Source: Durusdinium trenchii | Lineage: Eukaryota; Sar; Dinophyceae; Suessiales; Symbiodiniaceae | Direction of reading: 5' to 3' | Assembly: GCA_963970005.1 (NCBI GenBank) | Contig: CAXAMN010021112.1 | Location: forward strand, 956,613 to 1,020,612 | Length of the DNA stretch: 64,000 nucleotides | Shown: positions 10,242-21,053 of the stretch, one piece after another | How positions within the stretch are numbered: the stretch's first letter is position 1 | Layout: each line of letters opens with the position of its first letter | The notes under the pieces: generated by a model | Seen by the model: the letters and a program-made list of their open reading frames with translations, nothing else | The model's database searches: none | Told to the model about the DNA's origin: nothing | Program-made: the position numbers and the translations under genes

Positions 10242-10325
10242 CTGGCGGAGCGCCTGGCGCCCTTGGCACAGCGCGAGATGGGCTCCTGTGATGGAGCGCA
10301 GCGGCCTGGAGAGACCGACACCGCG
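10242..10325 (+). CDS. exon, helical segment
   Basis: It is 84 nt, 28 codons, phase 0/0, between GGTCCGCAG and the donor GTGTGG. It reads LAERLAPLAQREMGSCDGAQ, then RPGETDTA. The first half, in strongly biased codons, resembles the B-helix of the repeat family, while the end is a polar linker. Probably part of the same + strand repeat protein. Confidence 0.5.
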
Positions 10326-10989
10326 GTGTGGGGTGAAACCGGAAGACGTGACGGGGGCGGCGTGACCAGGAGGCCAAAGCTGGTTCGACTGAGTGGGAAA
10401 AGCAGGAAGAGTTGGTCTAAAGTTTAAAGGAAAGGAAAGGTGAGTCCCAGATTCAGATTCTTGCCTGACTCGACATGTCTAACACCTTGATGATTTGGGA
10501 GACGGGCAGTGAGGTCCGCGAATGGCACTTGTCACATCTTACCACAGTCGTGAAAAGCAGTCACCATTTGACGGTTTCAACGGTCCATCACCCGTCCGAC
10601 CGGTCTCACGGTCTAAAACGCGTTTTTTTCGGTCAATGCAGCTGAGCGGCCCTTTTTTCTTCGCGTGACACATCAAAAAACGCCTTCAATGAAAACAGGT
10701 TTGGCTGTTTACCGGTTTGCCCCCTTCCATCAATCCGCGTGGTCCGCGTGGTCCGCGTGGGAAATAAGGAGAGGGAATGACGGGAAAGAAGCAGCTGTGC
10801 ATCCTGATTCATGAATCTGCTGCAAAGACCACTCTTGGTTCATTCTCATTATAACCGACTTTTCACATTGAACTCTTCTAAAAATAGCTTGGACAGGGAC
10901 ATAATCCGTTATTGAGTCCTGAATCGCTTGGACAGGGACATGAATCCGCTTTGAGCTGTCTGAATGGGTGTGCGACATGTCTCCCTGAG

Positions 10990-11082
10990 GTTAGGCATGA
11001 TGGCGGTGGCTTTTGCCGAGCTTTGGCCTCTGGAAGACTCCTCGAAGGCGTGGCGCGCTCCGGCTTCGGGGTGGACGACCCA
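10990..11082 (+). CDS. exon, helical-repeat-like
   Basis: It is 93 nt, 31 codons, phase 0/0, between CTCCCTGAG and the canonical donor GTGAGG (11083). It reads VRHDGGGFCRALASGRLLEG, then VARSGFGVDDP. 'LLEGVARSGFGVDDP' fits a repeat B-helix and turn. An overlapping frame gives 'MMAVAFAELW', itself like a repeat A-helix; whether a small frameshift or alternative acceptor joins the two is open. Confidence 0.45.
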
Positions 11083-11674
11083 GTGAGGGGTGGTCGCTCC
11101 GACCAATGAGGACCACTATCCTAGGCTATATAGATATTTCGCCCGTCGTCCAAGTCATTTGTCTTCGGAGACGTTCCGTGACGGAGGTTCCACTGGACCT
11201 GGACCTGGATGAGGGACCTAAGCAATCTGTACTGGGGGATCCTTCCGCTAAGCACCAGTACCAGTTAGATTGTAGCTTAGTGGCCATTTGCCAGGCCAAC
11301 CACGATGACTATCTAGAGCTGTTCATGGATGGACGCCTTCATGGAAGCGTTTGATGTAGACTCTGATCGCGACCGTGGGGGGGGTCGACCACAAGACATG
11401 CGAAGACGGCATGACTGGTCGCACCGGTGGAAAATAGGAATGGTTGTGATTGACACTCTATAATTTGGTTTGTTCCGATTTGACAGCTTGAACACACACA
11501 CACACACATATATGTATATATATAATATACATAATACTGTAGATATGTTTATCTGTCAGGTGTCATATCTACATGATACAGGTGTACCAATATTTTTTGT
11601 TGGAGCGATCACACATCGTCACTTCATCACTCAACAAGTTCATCCAACACCATGGCTATTGCTAAAAATAGCAG

Positions 11675-11848
11675 GTATCACAAACCACCCCTAAGGCCCC
11701 AGTCAAGGAGAACTGGACCATGCCACCTTCGTGGTTCGCTTGCCGTGTACCGGGCGAGGGCTTCTGGCTGGCGTTGCTCGAGGCCGCCGCGGCAGCTCCA
11801 CTGGGTGCCTCCGTGGGGGAGCTTGGAGGGCCAAGAGGGTCCAACTGA
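11675..11848 (+). CDS. possible terminal exon, Trp/Ala-rich
   Basis: After TAGCAG the frame runs 57 codons to TGA at 11846-11848. It reads KENWTMPPSWFACRVPGEGF, then WLALLEAAAAAPLGASVGEL. Third bases are very strongly G/C (GAG GGC TTC TGG CTG GCG TTG CTC GAG GCC GCC GCG). No GT donor is needed before the stop, so this could be a last exon. A nearby GTCCAA is an alternative donor. Function unrecognised; hydrophobic-alanine helix at the end. Confidence 0.45.
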   Translation, partial: VSQTTPKAPVKENWTMPPSWFACRVPGEGFWLALLEAAAAAPLGASVGELGGPRGSN

Positions 11849-12545
11849 ACGAGTCTATTTGGAAGTCATTTTTTGGAATAGGACCACCCCCAATCAATGG
11901 TTTTTATAGTAGTCTTGGTTTGCTTTTTTTGAACAATTTGTTGAAGATGTTTTTGAAGCTTTTGGGAAGCAAAGACCAGGTGAAGGAAGCAGTTTGGCAT
12001 CTATTCACGAGATGTTGGTCTCTACATGTTTCTATGATTTGTCCTTGGGACACCCTCTGACCCTTAGTCACTCCTGGCCATTGACAAGGCAATGGACATT
12101 TGTCAACGATCCATCTAATGCCTTGTAGATGGAACTTGCAGACTGGAGGTATCAGTTATAGTTTTCATTTAACAACAGGGTTTGAGAGGTTCATTCTCTT
12201 TGAGTTGTTGCCAGATGCATTCGATTGTGTCGGTGTCATTGTCCATGACTTTTGCAGAATTTACACCCGTGGTTTGGGGGTGGGGCCATCCTACTCTGGG
12301 GGTGGACGATAGAAATTGGAGATGTGTAGAGACAGGCGTCGGGTGATGATTTCTACTCTGGGCATGATAATCTCTGCATTCCGGCAAAATGGTGTATTCT
12401 TCTCTAGCTTTGGAATTAAGCTAAGCGAAGAAACTCCAAGTTCAATGCGAACAACACAGCTCTCAAGCTCTTTATCTTCAGCCCCCATCCATTCCCAACC
12501 AAGCCAACCGAACCGAACCCTCTTCCCGTCGCTCTACTGCCCCAG

Positions 12546-12645
12546 GACGCCGCCAACTGCGGCGTGGCCTTTGCCGCCGTCCAGCTGCCGGCAGAGCAGC
12601 TGGCGCGGCTGGAGCTGTGCCGCTTCAGCGAGGCCAGCGGGGGCG
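12546..12645 (+). CDS. exon of helical-repeat protein
   Basis: The acceptor GCCCCAG lies at the end of a C/T-rich tract. The peptide is DAANCGVAFAAVQLPAEQLA, then RLELCRFSEAS. 'CGVAFAAVQLP' is the repeat A-helix and 'EQLARLELCRF' the B-helix. Codons end almost entirely in G/C. The 3' end is not fixed: no good GT before the in-frame TAG near 12653, so a non-canonical donor is likely. Confidence 0.55.
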
Positions 12646-13217
12646 GATGTTACTAGTAGCTTTTTGTTTTCTTTTGCTCATTCGTTGACTTGGTAGGGAT
12701 GGGTGTTTTCATGATTTTGTTCGTTTTTTTGGGCGGGCGACATGAGTTGGGTAGACAACGAAAGTTGTTTTGTTTCTTCTTTCTGTGGTGGTGTGTTGGG
12801 GGCTACTGATTCGACTGGTATCTTGGGTAGGCCTCTATTCAGACTCACAAGTCAGTCTCTTAACTTCCCAAACCTTCGCCTTTTGCAGAATCTGCATATG
12901 CGGGATGTATATACCGGGAATATTGTCGTATGATTTTTCTAGATCTGGATCTCCAAATTCGCCATATAGATCCAAATAGTTTGTTTCTTTTCCACCATCT
13001 ATCAATCATTTCAATTGGATGGGTTCAGTTCTTAACCACACACTCAGGTTCCTTTAGTTTCCATAGTTCCCCTACTTCAGGACTTGACGGATTTGTGTCT
13101 CCCTTCCATCTCTGACGGGTTTGTGGCCAAATCTACTGAGCCTATCCGCTTGAACTTCCGCCTTGAACCTCCTCTCCACGACTCGAGGACAGCGCCGCAG
13201 GCGGCCTCTCGCCGCAG

Positions 13218-13280
13218 TGCGCCTGCGCTCTGACGCTGGCGCACGCCTACGGCGGCCTCTGGGCACCACAGTTCCTCCAG
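13218..13280 (+). CDS. 63-nt exon of helical-repeat protein, GC donor
   Basis: Twenty-one codons, phase 0, after CTCGCCGCAG. It reads CACALTLAHAYGGLWAPQFL, then Q. 'LTLAHAYGGLWAPQFL' is a clear repeat A-helix plus start of helix B. The next bases are GCCCGA, suggesting a GC donor; otherwise the frame stops three codons later. The biased frame extends 5' (SAAGGLSPQ), so the acceptor could instead be GACTCGAG at 13180-13187. Confidence 0.5.
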
Positions 13281-13984
13281 GCCCGACCTTGAGTGGGGTC
13301 TGGACGGGCTCTGGACTGGCTCTGGAGGGGTTTGGAGGAGCTCTGGAGGGGGGTAGAAAGGCTTTGCCCATATCCGTTTGCATAACCTTTGCAACTTCCT
13401 CGATGCTTTTCTCATGTTTCTTTTTCACCAAGTCTCGGCCACCATGATGCTAATGGCAATTACACAAAATAGTGTAGCAGCCTTGTGTTGAATGAAGGAA
13501 CCTCCACGGGACCATTGAAGACCACATAGCCTACCAACATAAAGATGATCAACACAAGCCAGAAGAAAGAGGAACATACAAAACAAACAGACACGTTTCG
13601 GACTATGAGATAGCAACAGAGAGCAGGTAAGCAAAAGCAAACACGCAGAGGAAAGGCAAAGCAAAAGAAACATGGAAGCAACAGGAAAGTAGGATAAATA
13701 CGCACCAAACAGTGTCAGCAATATTTTTTGGGCGGAACCTCCTTGAATTCCAGTGTTAGTGGGAACGGCTGCATGTATACTTGTCTATAGCCTTCAGCTG
13801 CTTGGGAACTGCGCGTAAACAATACATGCTTGAAAGCACTAGTTCCTGATGCCCGTGTCACATGTGCAAAAACGATGGGATATCGGATATATGATATATG
13901 TCACTGTCATGAGAAAATCCGAAGGTGATATCACATGTCAAACGCTGTATCACTGTTGCATTCATAGCCACACGAAAACATACC

Positions 13985-14530
13985 CAGACAAGGCGGTGGA
14001 GAGAGAAAAAGAGGAGGACACAGGGTTTGCAACCGTGGCACGAGGACAGCAGCAGGACGAGACTGGGAGGACGCGGCTCGCAAACATGGCCACCAGGGGG
14101 CAGGAGGAGGACACCAGGAGGATCGACAGCACCAGAGGACGACAGCAGCAGGAGGACAGCCGGAGGATAAGAAGAGGACAGCAAGAGGACAACACCGGAA
14201 CACAAGGTTCAGGGGCCGCGGGCCAGAGACTGTGGCCAACTTCTTTTGTCCTTTTCTCCTAAGAGAGAACCCCCAACAGTTAACTGTTTAGGGAAAAAGG
14301 ACAAGAAGTTGACAAGGCGAGGACAAGAGGAGGAGAAGAGAATGACAAGAAGAGGACAAGAGGAGGACGAGGATGACAAGAGGAGGACAAGAGGAGGGCA
14401 AGAGAAGGACAAGGGGAGGATAAGAGGAGGACACAGGGTTGGCCAGCGCGGCCAAAGGACAACAGGAGGACAAGAGGAGGACACAGGGTTGGCCAGCGCG
14501 GCCAAAGGACAACAGTCCGGACACAGACAT
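13985..14530. repeat. purine-rich minisatellite with 50-bp tandem unit
   Basis: Rich in GAGGACA, AGGAGGAC and AAGAGGAGGA on the + strand. A 43-base block (AAGAGGAGGACACAGGGTTG... through GGACAACA) occurs at 14422-14464 and again at 14472-14514, giving a period of 50. The long Leu/Ser/Pro open frames on the opposite strand (SSCPPLVLLLSS-like) are by-products of this repeat. Confidence 0.7.
14237..14318. repeat. hairpin with internal perfect palindrome
   Basis: CAACTTCT...GTCCTTTT on the left pairs with AAAAAGGACAAGAAGTTG on the right. The loop holds the 14-base perfect palindrome AACAGTTAACTGTT (14275-14288). Confidence 0.65.
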
Positions 14531-14811
14531 CAGGGGTGCGGTGAGCCAGTGAACAGTAAACTGTTTGTGGAATGGGAGATATCAAGGGCCTGCCTGGGTA
14601 GCTGATAGAAGGGAATAAGGAGTTGACACTCGACAGGAAATAAGCGAATCACCGAAGCCGTGCAAGCAAGATCGAATGCGCAGACCAGCGTCATCAGAAT
14701 GGTCATTAGACGTTCAACCGGTATCATCTAACAGTCTCAGGTTGCAAGGCGGCCGACGCAATAACACAATTGGCAGTCGAAGCATGCTCTTTCGATAACC
14801 CAGCCACAACG

Positions 14812-15358
14812 CCATGGCTGCTCGCCAGACGGGCTTGGAATACAGCGTGGTGGACGCTGCTTGGCCGCTGATGAGTGGTATCGGTTACCCGCCATTGCCA
14901 ACCTAGGTTTGCCCTAGCTAGGGGCCTTCGAAGTTCGCGGTATTCTGGAATGCTGCGAATAGCATGTGTTCCTGAGGGGCGAAGACCGGCTTTTGTTGGC
15001 TCGCACAGTGTCCAACAAGGCGCTGTGGCTCAGTGTGGCACTTTGTAGCCACAAAAAGGGTCTGCGAGCGACCTTTAGCTACGCCATGAGTGGCGAGGTC
15101 ATTGCGCCCATCTACGTGTCAGGATGCACTGGCGTGATTCAGGTTCGCAACTCTTTCAGATTGGCCGGCCGTCTTCAGGAAGAATTTGGCTTCCTCACAG
15201 AACCAGCCAATGGTTTTGCTGGTGGGTCAGAGGCTGCTTCCTATGGGTGCCGGCAGTTCCCGAAGGCACAGCGTCGGTTATACTGTAAAACCGACGTGAA
15301 GCGGCAAGCTTTCGAGCAGCAGCTTGAGGCCCTGTACAGGGCGCGTCCGCAATTTTGA
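14812..15358 (+). pseudogene. intronless coding-like frame broken by two TAG codons
   Basis: One frame reads as biased coding sequence for about 180 codons to TGA at 15356-15358, with in-frame TAGs at 14915-14917 and 14960-14962. Segments are ADEWYRLPAIANLGLP | LGAFEVRGILECCE | HVFLRGEDRLLLARTVSNKA, then SYAMSGEVIAPIYVSGC and AFEQQLEALYRARPQF. The last 130 codons are uninterrupted and could be a live gene alone. Unlike its neighbours it has no intron, which fits a decayed retroposed copy. Family not recognised. Confidence 0.45.
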
Positions 15359-15759
15359 AGATATCAACTTGAACAGTGAGTGGGAAAAAGAAACGCAGCG
15401 GGGCGCGCTTGCGTGTTCTCGTCGATAGTTCAGGGCCAACATAAAGATGCAGATGTAATAACGCTGCAGACATTGTCACTATGCGAAGGCTACAGCAGAA
15501 CACCCTCGAAACTTTGTAGCTGAAAACAATGCTTCACTACGTGGCTTGTTTGTTTCCGTGTGTTGGAGCATTGAGGCCTAGGGGTTTGCGCGCAGGGTTT
15601 GCGCAGGGTTTGGCTGGGCGCATTTTTCACATGTCAAGCTTGGAGCAACAACTTGATTTGCAAACGAAAATCCGCTCGATCATGAGACTCTTGAGCCGAA
15701 TTTGTTTCGATAACTTTGTACCTGCAACTCTACCCTGCGACCTACTACTCCGTTGACAC

Positions 15760-16080
15760 ATGGGACGCGGTGAAGAGGAGAAGAAGACGAAGCAAGCGAA
15801 GCCGGCAGCGGAGAAGAAGTAGCCCACGAAGAAGGGAGCGATCCCAAAGTACACGCGTTTTGCCAAGCCGTCTTTGGCGCCGTGCCTCGACGAAGATGGT
15901 GCTCCCTTGTGGCTGGGTCTTGGTGACAAAGAGGGCTTGGAGGAGTTGCTCGCGCTGAGCAACATCATGGCCAGCCGCTTGCCTATAAACTCGGAGACAG
16001 ATCGTAAAATTTCCCACGCTCGACACGGCTTGTGGCTTCTTCTACTCATTTTTGAGCCCTTCATAAGAGGCCCATGTTGA
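15760..16080 (+). pseudogene. intronless frame with an internal TAG
   Basis: It starts at ATG 15760 with MGRGEEKKTKQAKPAAEKK, stops at TAG 15820-15822, and continues in the same frame for 85 codons to TGA at 16078-16080. The continuation reads PTKKGAIPKYTRFAKPSLAP, then CLDEDGAPLWLGLGDKEGLE and ELLALSNIMASRLP. Both sides of the TAG are Lys/Ala-rich and in frame, so the stop interrupts one ancestral protein. No introns. Unknown family. Alternatives are readthrough or a sequencing error. Confidence 0.45.
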
Positions 16081-16654
16081 GGATGATTGCAAAATAGATG
16101 CGGAAGCCACAGGCCGTTTTTGAGTAGGAGAATTACCGTCTCCCGGGCCGTCCATTTTGCAGGCCGTTTAAGAGGGGATTGCGCTACAAAGTGTGTAGCG
16201 GACTTGTGTTGAAGAAGCCCCCCCTAAACTACTGAAGAACATTTACCCCGCAAAGATATACATATACGCTTAAGAGGGATCAACGCAAGGCAGCTACACA
16301 CAAGAAAGGCCAGGAGAAGGTAAGGGAAACAAAGAAAAATACTCTTGCAATTCTTTCGTTTGATTGGTCTCTGTTTGTCTTGTCTTTCTCATCAGAAACA
16401 ATGAGAAAGGATTGCAGCTTTTGACTTCAAGTGCGGCCCGCCTGCTCGTTCACTTACTTCACCTTTTTCGGTATAGACGCCAGTTCTAAGTTGTGTTCAA
16501 TAGTTCTAGACATCTTCGCTCGGTTCGGCTTCTCTTCCTTGGGCTGTGGCAACGATGGACATGCGCGGCGGCTACTGCAACGCTGGCGTCCCCTTTGTCT
16601 TTCCGAGGTTTGTGGCCGGTACGCCCGGTTCGCTTTGCCACTCTTCGGCCCGCG

Positions 16655-16879
16655 ATGTCCAAGACCCAGGCTTCATCCATAGGAGTGAACATCTCTCATC
16701 GTTACTGTCGAGGCGAGACCTGTCTCATCAATGCGGCGTACGGCCGACGCGATCTCTCTTAAGGGTTGCTTCTTCTTGGCTGTTGCCTGGAGGCCAATGA
16801 GGACGATGAGATCTTTTATCTCACGCAGGTCAAGTACGAGCAGACATCAGTGCCGCCGTCTGGAAGTTCGGCCTCATGA
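16655..16879 (+). pseudogene. intronless frame with an internal TAA
   Basis: From ATG 16655 the frame reads MSKTQASSIGVNISHRYCR, then GETCLINAAYGRRDLS, meets TAA at 16760-16762, and continues GLLLLGCCLEANEDDEIF, YLTQVKYEQTSVPPSGSS to TGA at 16877-16879. Coding bias is present on both sides of the TAA. It is the third stop-broken intronless frame in 2 kb. The 5' end may lie further upstream (the frame is open from 16493). Confidence 0.4.
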
Positions 16880-17729
16880 TGTGTATTGCAATGCCCACTT
16901 GCCTCTGCGCGTGCGTAGGTAGATAGGGGTGAAGTCTGGAGGGGTTTGAAAGTGGTCATCAGGTCCTTTTGTTCAGTATGCATAAGATAGAGTCACTGAT
17001 CGAATCAGTTTCATCGAGCAGGTCTGCCCGGACAAAATCCACCTTGCAGTGTATCACCAGTGTGAAGTGGGACCCGTGGCACCCCAGGCGTTGGAAAACC
17101 AAGTGCCTGAGCTCTTGTGGCAGGCTACTGATAGCCGCCTGGCCGGTGTTAGGGAGGGAGCGAACAACCAGCCATGCCTGCTTCACTACAAGGTTTTCCC
17201 CAGGTCTTTAGTCCTGCTTTGAGGTGGTGTGTGGGTATTGCAGGGCTCTTGTCTTCTGGACTATTTACACCAAATGCGCTTCGCACGGACCCATGTTTGG
17301 CGTCCACGAAGGGTCGTCGTCTATTCCGTCCACGGTGGTCTGGAAAGTATGTTGTCACCTGTGCTTGTTGAATAAGTGGGCAACCGCCTGGGAAAACCCC
17401 TGACTGAAGCAACGCTATTTGAGTTGTGGGTTGTCTTCTCTCTTGCTGAACCATTTGACTCTGAGCTTGATTGACGGCAAAACCGTGAACCGGCGGTGAA
17501 GGCTTCCCGTGGAACGACGGAACCTAACAACTAATTTGCACCAAGTTGGGTTCCTCAAGCAAAGAACCTTGTACCCCGAAACTGGTTGGGTTCCCCCAAC
17601 CTGAAAACTTCCTGGAAATTTGAAAATACTGGTTCGTACCAGGAGTTCCAAATTCGTTCTAGTAGTTCTGCACTGCCATGTTATGAAAGTACTTCGAGGT
17701 TGTAAAGCTGCCCCAACCGCACGCCCCAG

Positions 17730-17872
17730 GCGTGGCCAGCCGCTGGGCGCTCAGCTTCGTTTTGGCGGGGCAGCGAGCGCTGCCCTTGGAGCTTCGATCT
17801 GCGGTGCGGCAGCAGGTCTTGCGCCAGGCGCGTGGAACGTCCGCGGTTGGAGGGTTGGAGCGGTATTTTCAG
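17730..17872 (+). CDS. internal exon, Ala/Arg/Leu helical
   Basis: It is 143 nt between CGCCCCAG and the donor GTGGCC (17873). It reads VASRWALSFVLAGQRALPLE, then LRSAVRQQVLRQARGTSAVG and GLERYFQ. Very strong G/C third-base bias. 'WALSFVLAGQRALPLELR' could be a divergent repeat unit of the same helical family as in 3-13 kb, but it lacks the YAK core. Strand and frame are well supported. Confidence 0.58.
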
Positions 17873-18596
17873 GTGGCCCGTGGCACGTGCGGCGGTGGGG
17901 TGGGCTTTCTGGTGCAAGGGAGGATTGCTTTGTGGTGCAAGGGATGAGAATTATGTTATGAATGGGGATGGGAGTTATGTTTCTGGTGCTCCGCTTGTCA
18001 AGTGAATGGATGTGGATGATAGGAAGATGTGGGAGTGGGAAAACAAAGTCACCTGTTGGTCAATGGAAAATCCAAAACATGGGATATTCAATAGTTTGCA
18101 GGGCAACTAGACCCAAACAACACGGTGCATTATCAGCCGTGGGCCAACTACTCAAAAGAGCGTTGGTTCGGGTCACACAGGTGTTGTCTATGTCAAAATG
18201 ACCCACAGCCAACTTAGCCAATTTTTGGCAAGGGAGCTGTAAATGGCCACAAGTGTGGCCGCAGCGCAGTAGAAGCAGGGTCCGACACCAAAAAAGGTAC
18301 CTGTGAATTTCAAGATCAAAGGATTTTGGATGAGCAAGTTCCGAGCTGCTGACAGCCAGTATGTTTGGAAGCAACAAGAGGTGCTTGCATGGAAAGGCAG
18401 TGAGTCAGTGCGGCCCACCAAAACGAGAGCGTGCAAGATTTTACTGTAGCTGTTTAGATTGCCCTTCACAAAGATTTTACTTTTGGAAGGCCCCTATTGA
18501 ACGCAATGGTTGTGACTCGGTGCAGTGTACATCTCATAAAGGTATCAGCCTGGTGAACATCCCAAAGTGAACAGATGAACTGTGATTTTGTCTCAG

Positions 18597-18715
18597 GCGA
18601 AGGCTTCGGAGAAGGAGGAGAGGGGCTCAATGGTGCTGATTGACATGGGTGTTGGTCAAGATCTAACTCGTGCCGTCGAATCTGCAAGACAGGGAGCGTT
18701 TGACCGCAAGTACAG
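18597..18715 (+). CDS. internal exon, unknown
   Basis: It is 119 nt between TTTGTCTCAG and the donor GTCTAA (18716). It reads AKASEKEERGSMVLIDMGVG, then QDLTRAVESARQGAFDRKY. A charged start is followed by a hydrophobic strand (MVLIDMGVG) and a helix. Family not recognised. Confidence 0.48.
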
Positions 18716-19135
18716 GTCTAAAATTTTGTTAAGCTGGGTCTGGACTTGCAGGGGGCCACCGGCAGCCACGGATTTGATCTTCATGGCAGATGGTCGGGTG
18801 TGCGATTGATCGCAAAATCCTGGGTATCGATGTGAGGGTGGCACTGGTGGGTAGCAGGGGACGACAGCATCCAGACACTTTCTTGGACGAGCAAAACAGC
18901 AAGAAAGACGATGTTTGCTGGAAAGATTATCTTTCCTGGGCTTAGCTTGATTAGTTCTAGAGACTGTGACACGCAAGTCTCATCTCATTTCATCTCGGGC
19001 AACAAGTACGCGGCTGTCTCAAAGTCAGCTCAACCAACGGTAAGAGCAGTAAAAGCCACTTGTCTCCAAATCAGCTCCCATCCAGCCCCCTCCAGAACGG
19101 TCTTCCCATTTTCTCCAAAACGGTTCTCGTGTGAG

Positions 19136-19195
19136 GAGCTGGACGACGCCTCCCTGATCGCAGCATGTGAGCCCAGGGGGCTCTCAGACGCGAAA
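19136..19195 (+). CDS. 60-nt exon, unknown
   Basis: Twenty codons, phase 0/0, between TCTCGTGTGAG and GTTTCT. It reads ELDDASLIAACEPRGLSDAK, with mostly G/C third bases. It could be a short helical-repeat unit ('DASLIAACEP'), but this is weaker than the exons at 4-13 kb. Confidence 0.42.
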
Positions 19196-20452
19196 GTTTC
19201 TGTAGTGCAGCACTTTTGGATTTTGGATAGAATGGGGGAAATGAAACACATCACAAGAAAAACACAAGAAACGAAACGGCACAAAACGGTGCAAAATGCC
19301 ACCGAAGCGGCGCAATTTGTTTGCGCACTTTTTTGTTGCACTACTGAAGGTCCAAAGTGGCAGGCAAAACCATGAAGCGGCATTTTTTCAGAACATGATT
19401 AACACTACATCAAGGGACAGAAATTAGTTGAGTTTCACAAGCCGACAACAATCTTACATACCCGGGTGTCTTAGGTATTGAAGATCAACCAGTGGAACAC
19501 CTCGAATGGCAAGTGATGTTTGTAGGGAGAACATCCGGGTCAGCTCTGTTGGTCCAAAACCAGCCCTGAGTGGAAGCCGCTTGCCTAACGCTGCAGGATC
19601 ATGGTCCTATCATGAAAAGCTGCATCGCTCCTTCCGGCCAAGAAGGTGAAAACAGAAGACTATCCTCCTTGTCTCGTCTGCCAGGTCAGGGTGCTGCTGC
19701 CCTCTTGATGCCTGAAGTGACTGTGATTGAAAGCAGCTTGGTGAAGGATTTCAGGATGACCTGCACATCAAACACTGCACTGATTGAGGGCATTGGGAAG
19801 AATTTCCTTCCTAATTTTGGAACCATAAGTTGACCATCTTTGAACCCAAAGGCTGAAAATGCTATTGGAAAAAACACACCCCCAGCCAGCTGAGTCTCCA
19901 CGGCGTGATACCAGGTGACCAGCCAGGCATGCAGCAGATCGCCTGGTGGGAGGCGCGATCAACCTGCGAAGGAACATGGTCTGTCTGACTATGACGTCTT
20001 TGAGGGCCGGGCAGGGCTGACGTGATGATTGGAGACAAAGACAGGCTCAAGGTGCTTGAGGGCAGGGCTGACCTTTCTCAAATGGTTTTCTGCCGTGGGA
20101 GCCTCGTCTCTCCACTCTTGCACAACATGAAGTACAACAAAAAGTACATACTTTTGTATACCCTGACGAATGATGCACAGAACCCACCACCGAAGCTACA
20201 GGGAATCTCCCACCAGACATTCCGCTTATTTGGAGCGCCGGCTCGGGTCACAAGTGGGTCTCCCAAGACTCGCAAGCCCTGGTGACATCTACTCATATGA
20301 TCAGGCCCTTCTGAAACAAGGCAATGGCCTGCATATGAGTGAGTAGATACTGTTGATGGACAGAATCCTTCTGGCGCCACAAAGGGTGGGCACCGGTTTT
20401 CTGGCTAACAACCGTATCACTCGCCCGGTGAACCTCCGCCCTTCTCTGCCAG

Positions 20453-20605
20453 ATCCTGCGCCCGCCTCCGTGCGCTCCACGCCTGGCTGCGGCATGCGTC
20501 CGCGACGAAGACGCCGAAGAGCTCCGCGCGGCGGCGCAGCGGCTCGGGGAAGCGCTGCGGAGGCGGCGGGCGAGGCTGGGGAGTGCCTTGGCTGCGTCAA
20601 AGGAT
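20453..20605 (+). CDS. internal exon, Arg/Ala-rich coiled segment
   Basis: It is 153 nt, 51 codons, phase 0/0, between CTTCTCTGCCAG and the canonical donor GTGAGG. It reads ILRPPPCAPRLAAACVRDED, then AEELRAAAQRLGEALRRRRA and RLGSALAASKD. The EELRAAAQRLGEALRRRRARLG stretch is a long amphipathic helix. This is one of the best-bounded exons in the window. Function unknown. Confidence 0.62.
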
Positions 20606-20840
20606 GTGAGGTGGTGTGAGGTGGGAGGAGGTGGGAGGACCCTGGGAGGAGGTGGGAGGTGGGAGATGAGATGTGATCTACTTGGATTGGTTGGGGATAT
20701 GAGGCGGAGCATTGGTTGGTTGACGACTTGGTTGGCCGGACGACTCCTCGACTCCCAAGGCCTCCTGCTGCGCCTCGCGGCGCCCCGCACGACTCGCGCG
20801 GGGGCGCCGCTGAGTCCCGCGAGGCGGGGTTGGGTGCCCG

Positions 20841-21053
20841 GTGGTGCCGCAGTGGTGGGCAGTGGTGGACCGGTTCGATGTGGTGAGGTGCTGGGACGAG
20901 TTGGATTTTAGGCCAGGAGCCCCGTTCGTAGCGTCCTTAGGTGCCTCTCCAGATTCTCCAGATTCGGCAGCTAAAGCTTGGCTTGGCTTGGGAGGCGATG
21001 TTCAGATCAATGGTCAGCAGCCTTCTGTCAAGACCGAAGTCAATGGAACTTGA
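20841..21053 (+). CDS. possible exon, Trp/Asp-containing
   Basis: The open frame reads VPQWWAVVDRFDVVRCWDEL, then DFRPGAPFVASLGASPDSPD, and ends at TGA. Codon bias is good to about 20930. GTGCTGG at 20889 is a possible donor, so only the first third may be exonic. Confidence 0.3.
   Translation: MVPQWWAVVDRFDVVRCWDELDFRPGAPFVASLGASPDSPDSAAKAWLGLGGDVQINGQQPSVKTEVNGT

Noticed and set aside
11490..11560. ACACAC/ATATAT tract considered as a promoter or origin
   Set aside because: Simple dinucleotide repeats with no supporting context.
13858..14585. Leu/Ser/Pro/Cys-rich - strand ORFs that look like membrane proteins
   Set aside because: They are the antisense of the purine-rich minisatellite, and several frames are equally open.
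15680..15710. CTTGAGCC... resembling the reverse complement of the dinoflagellate spliced leader
   Set aside because: Only the GGCTCAAG end matches; about 14 of 22 positions agree overall, not convincing.
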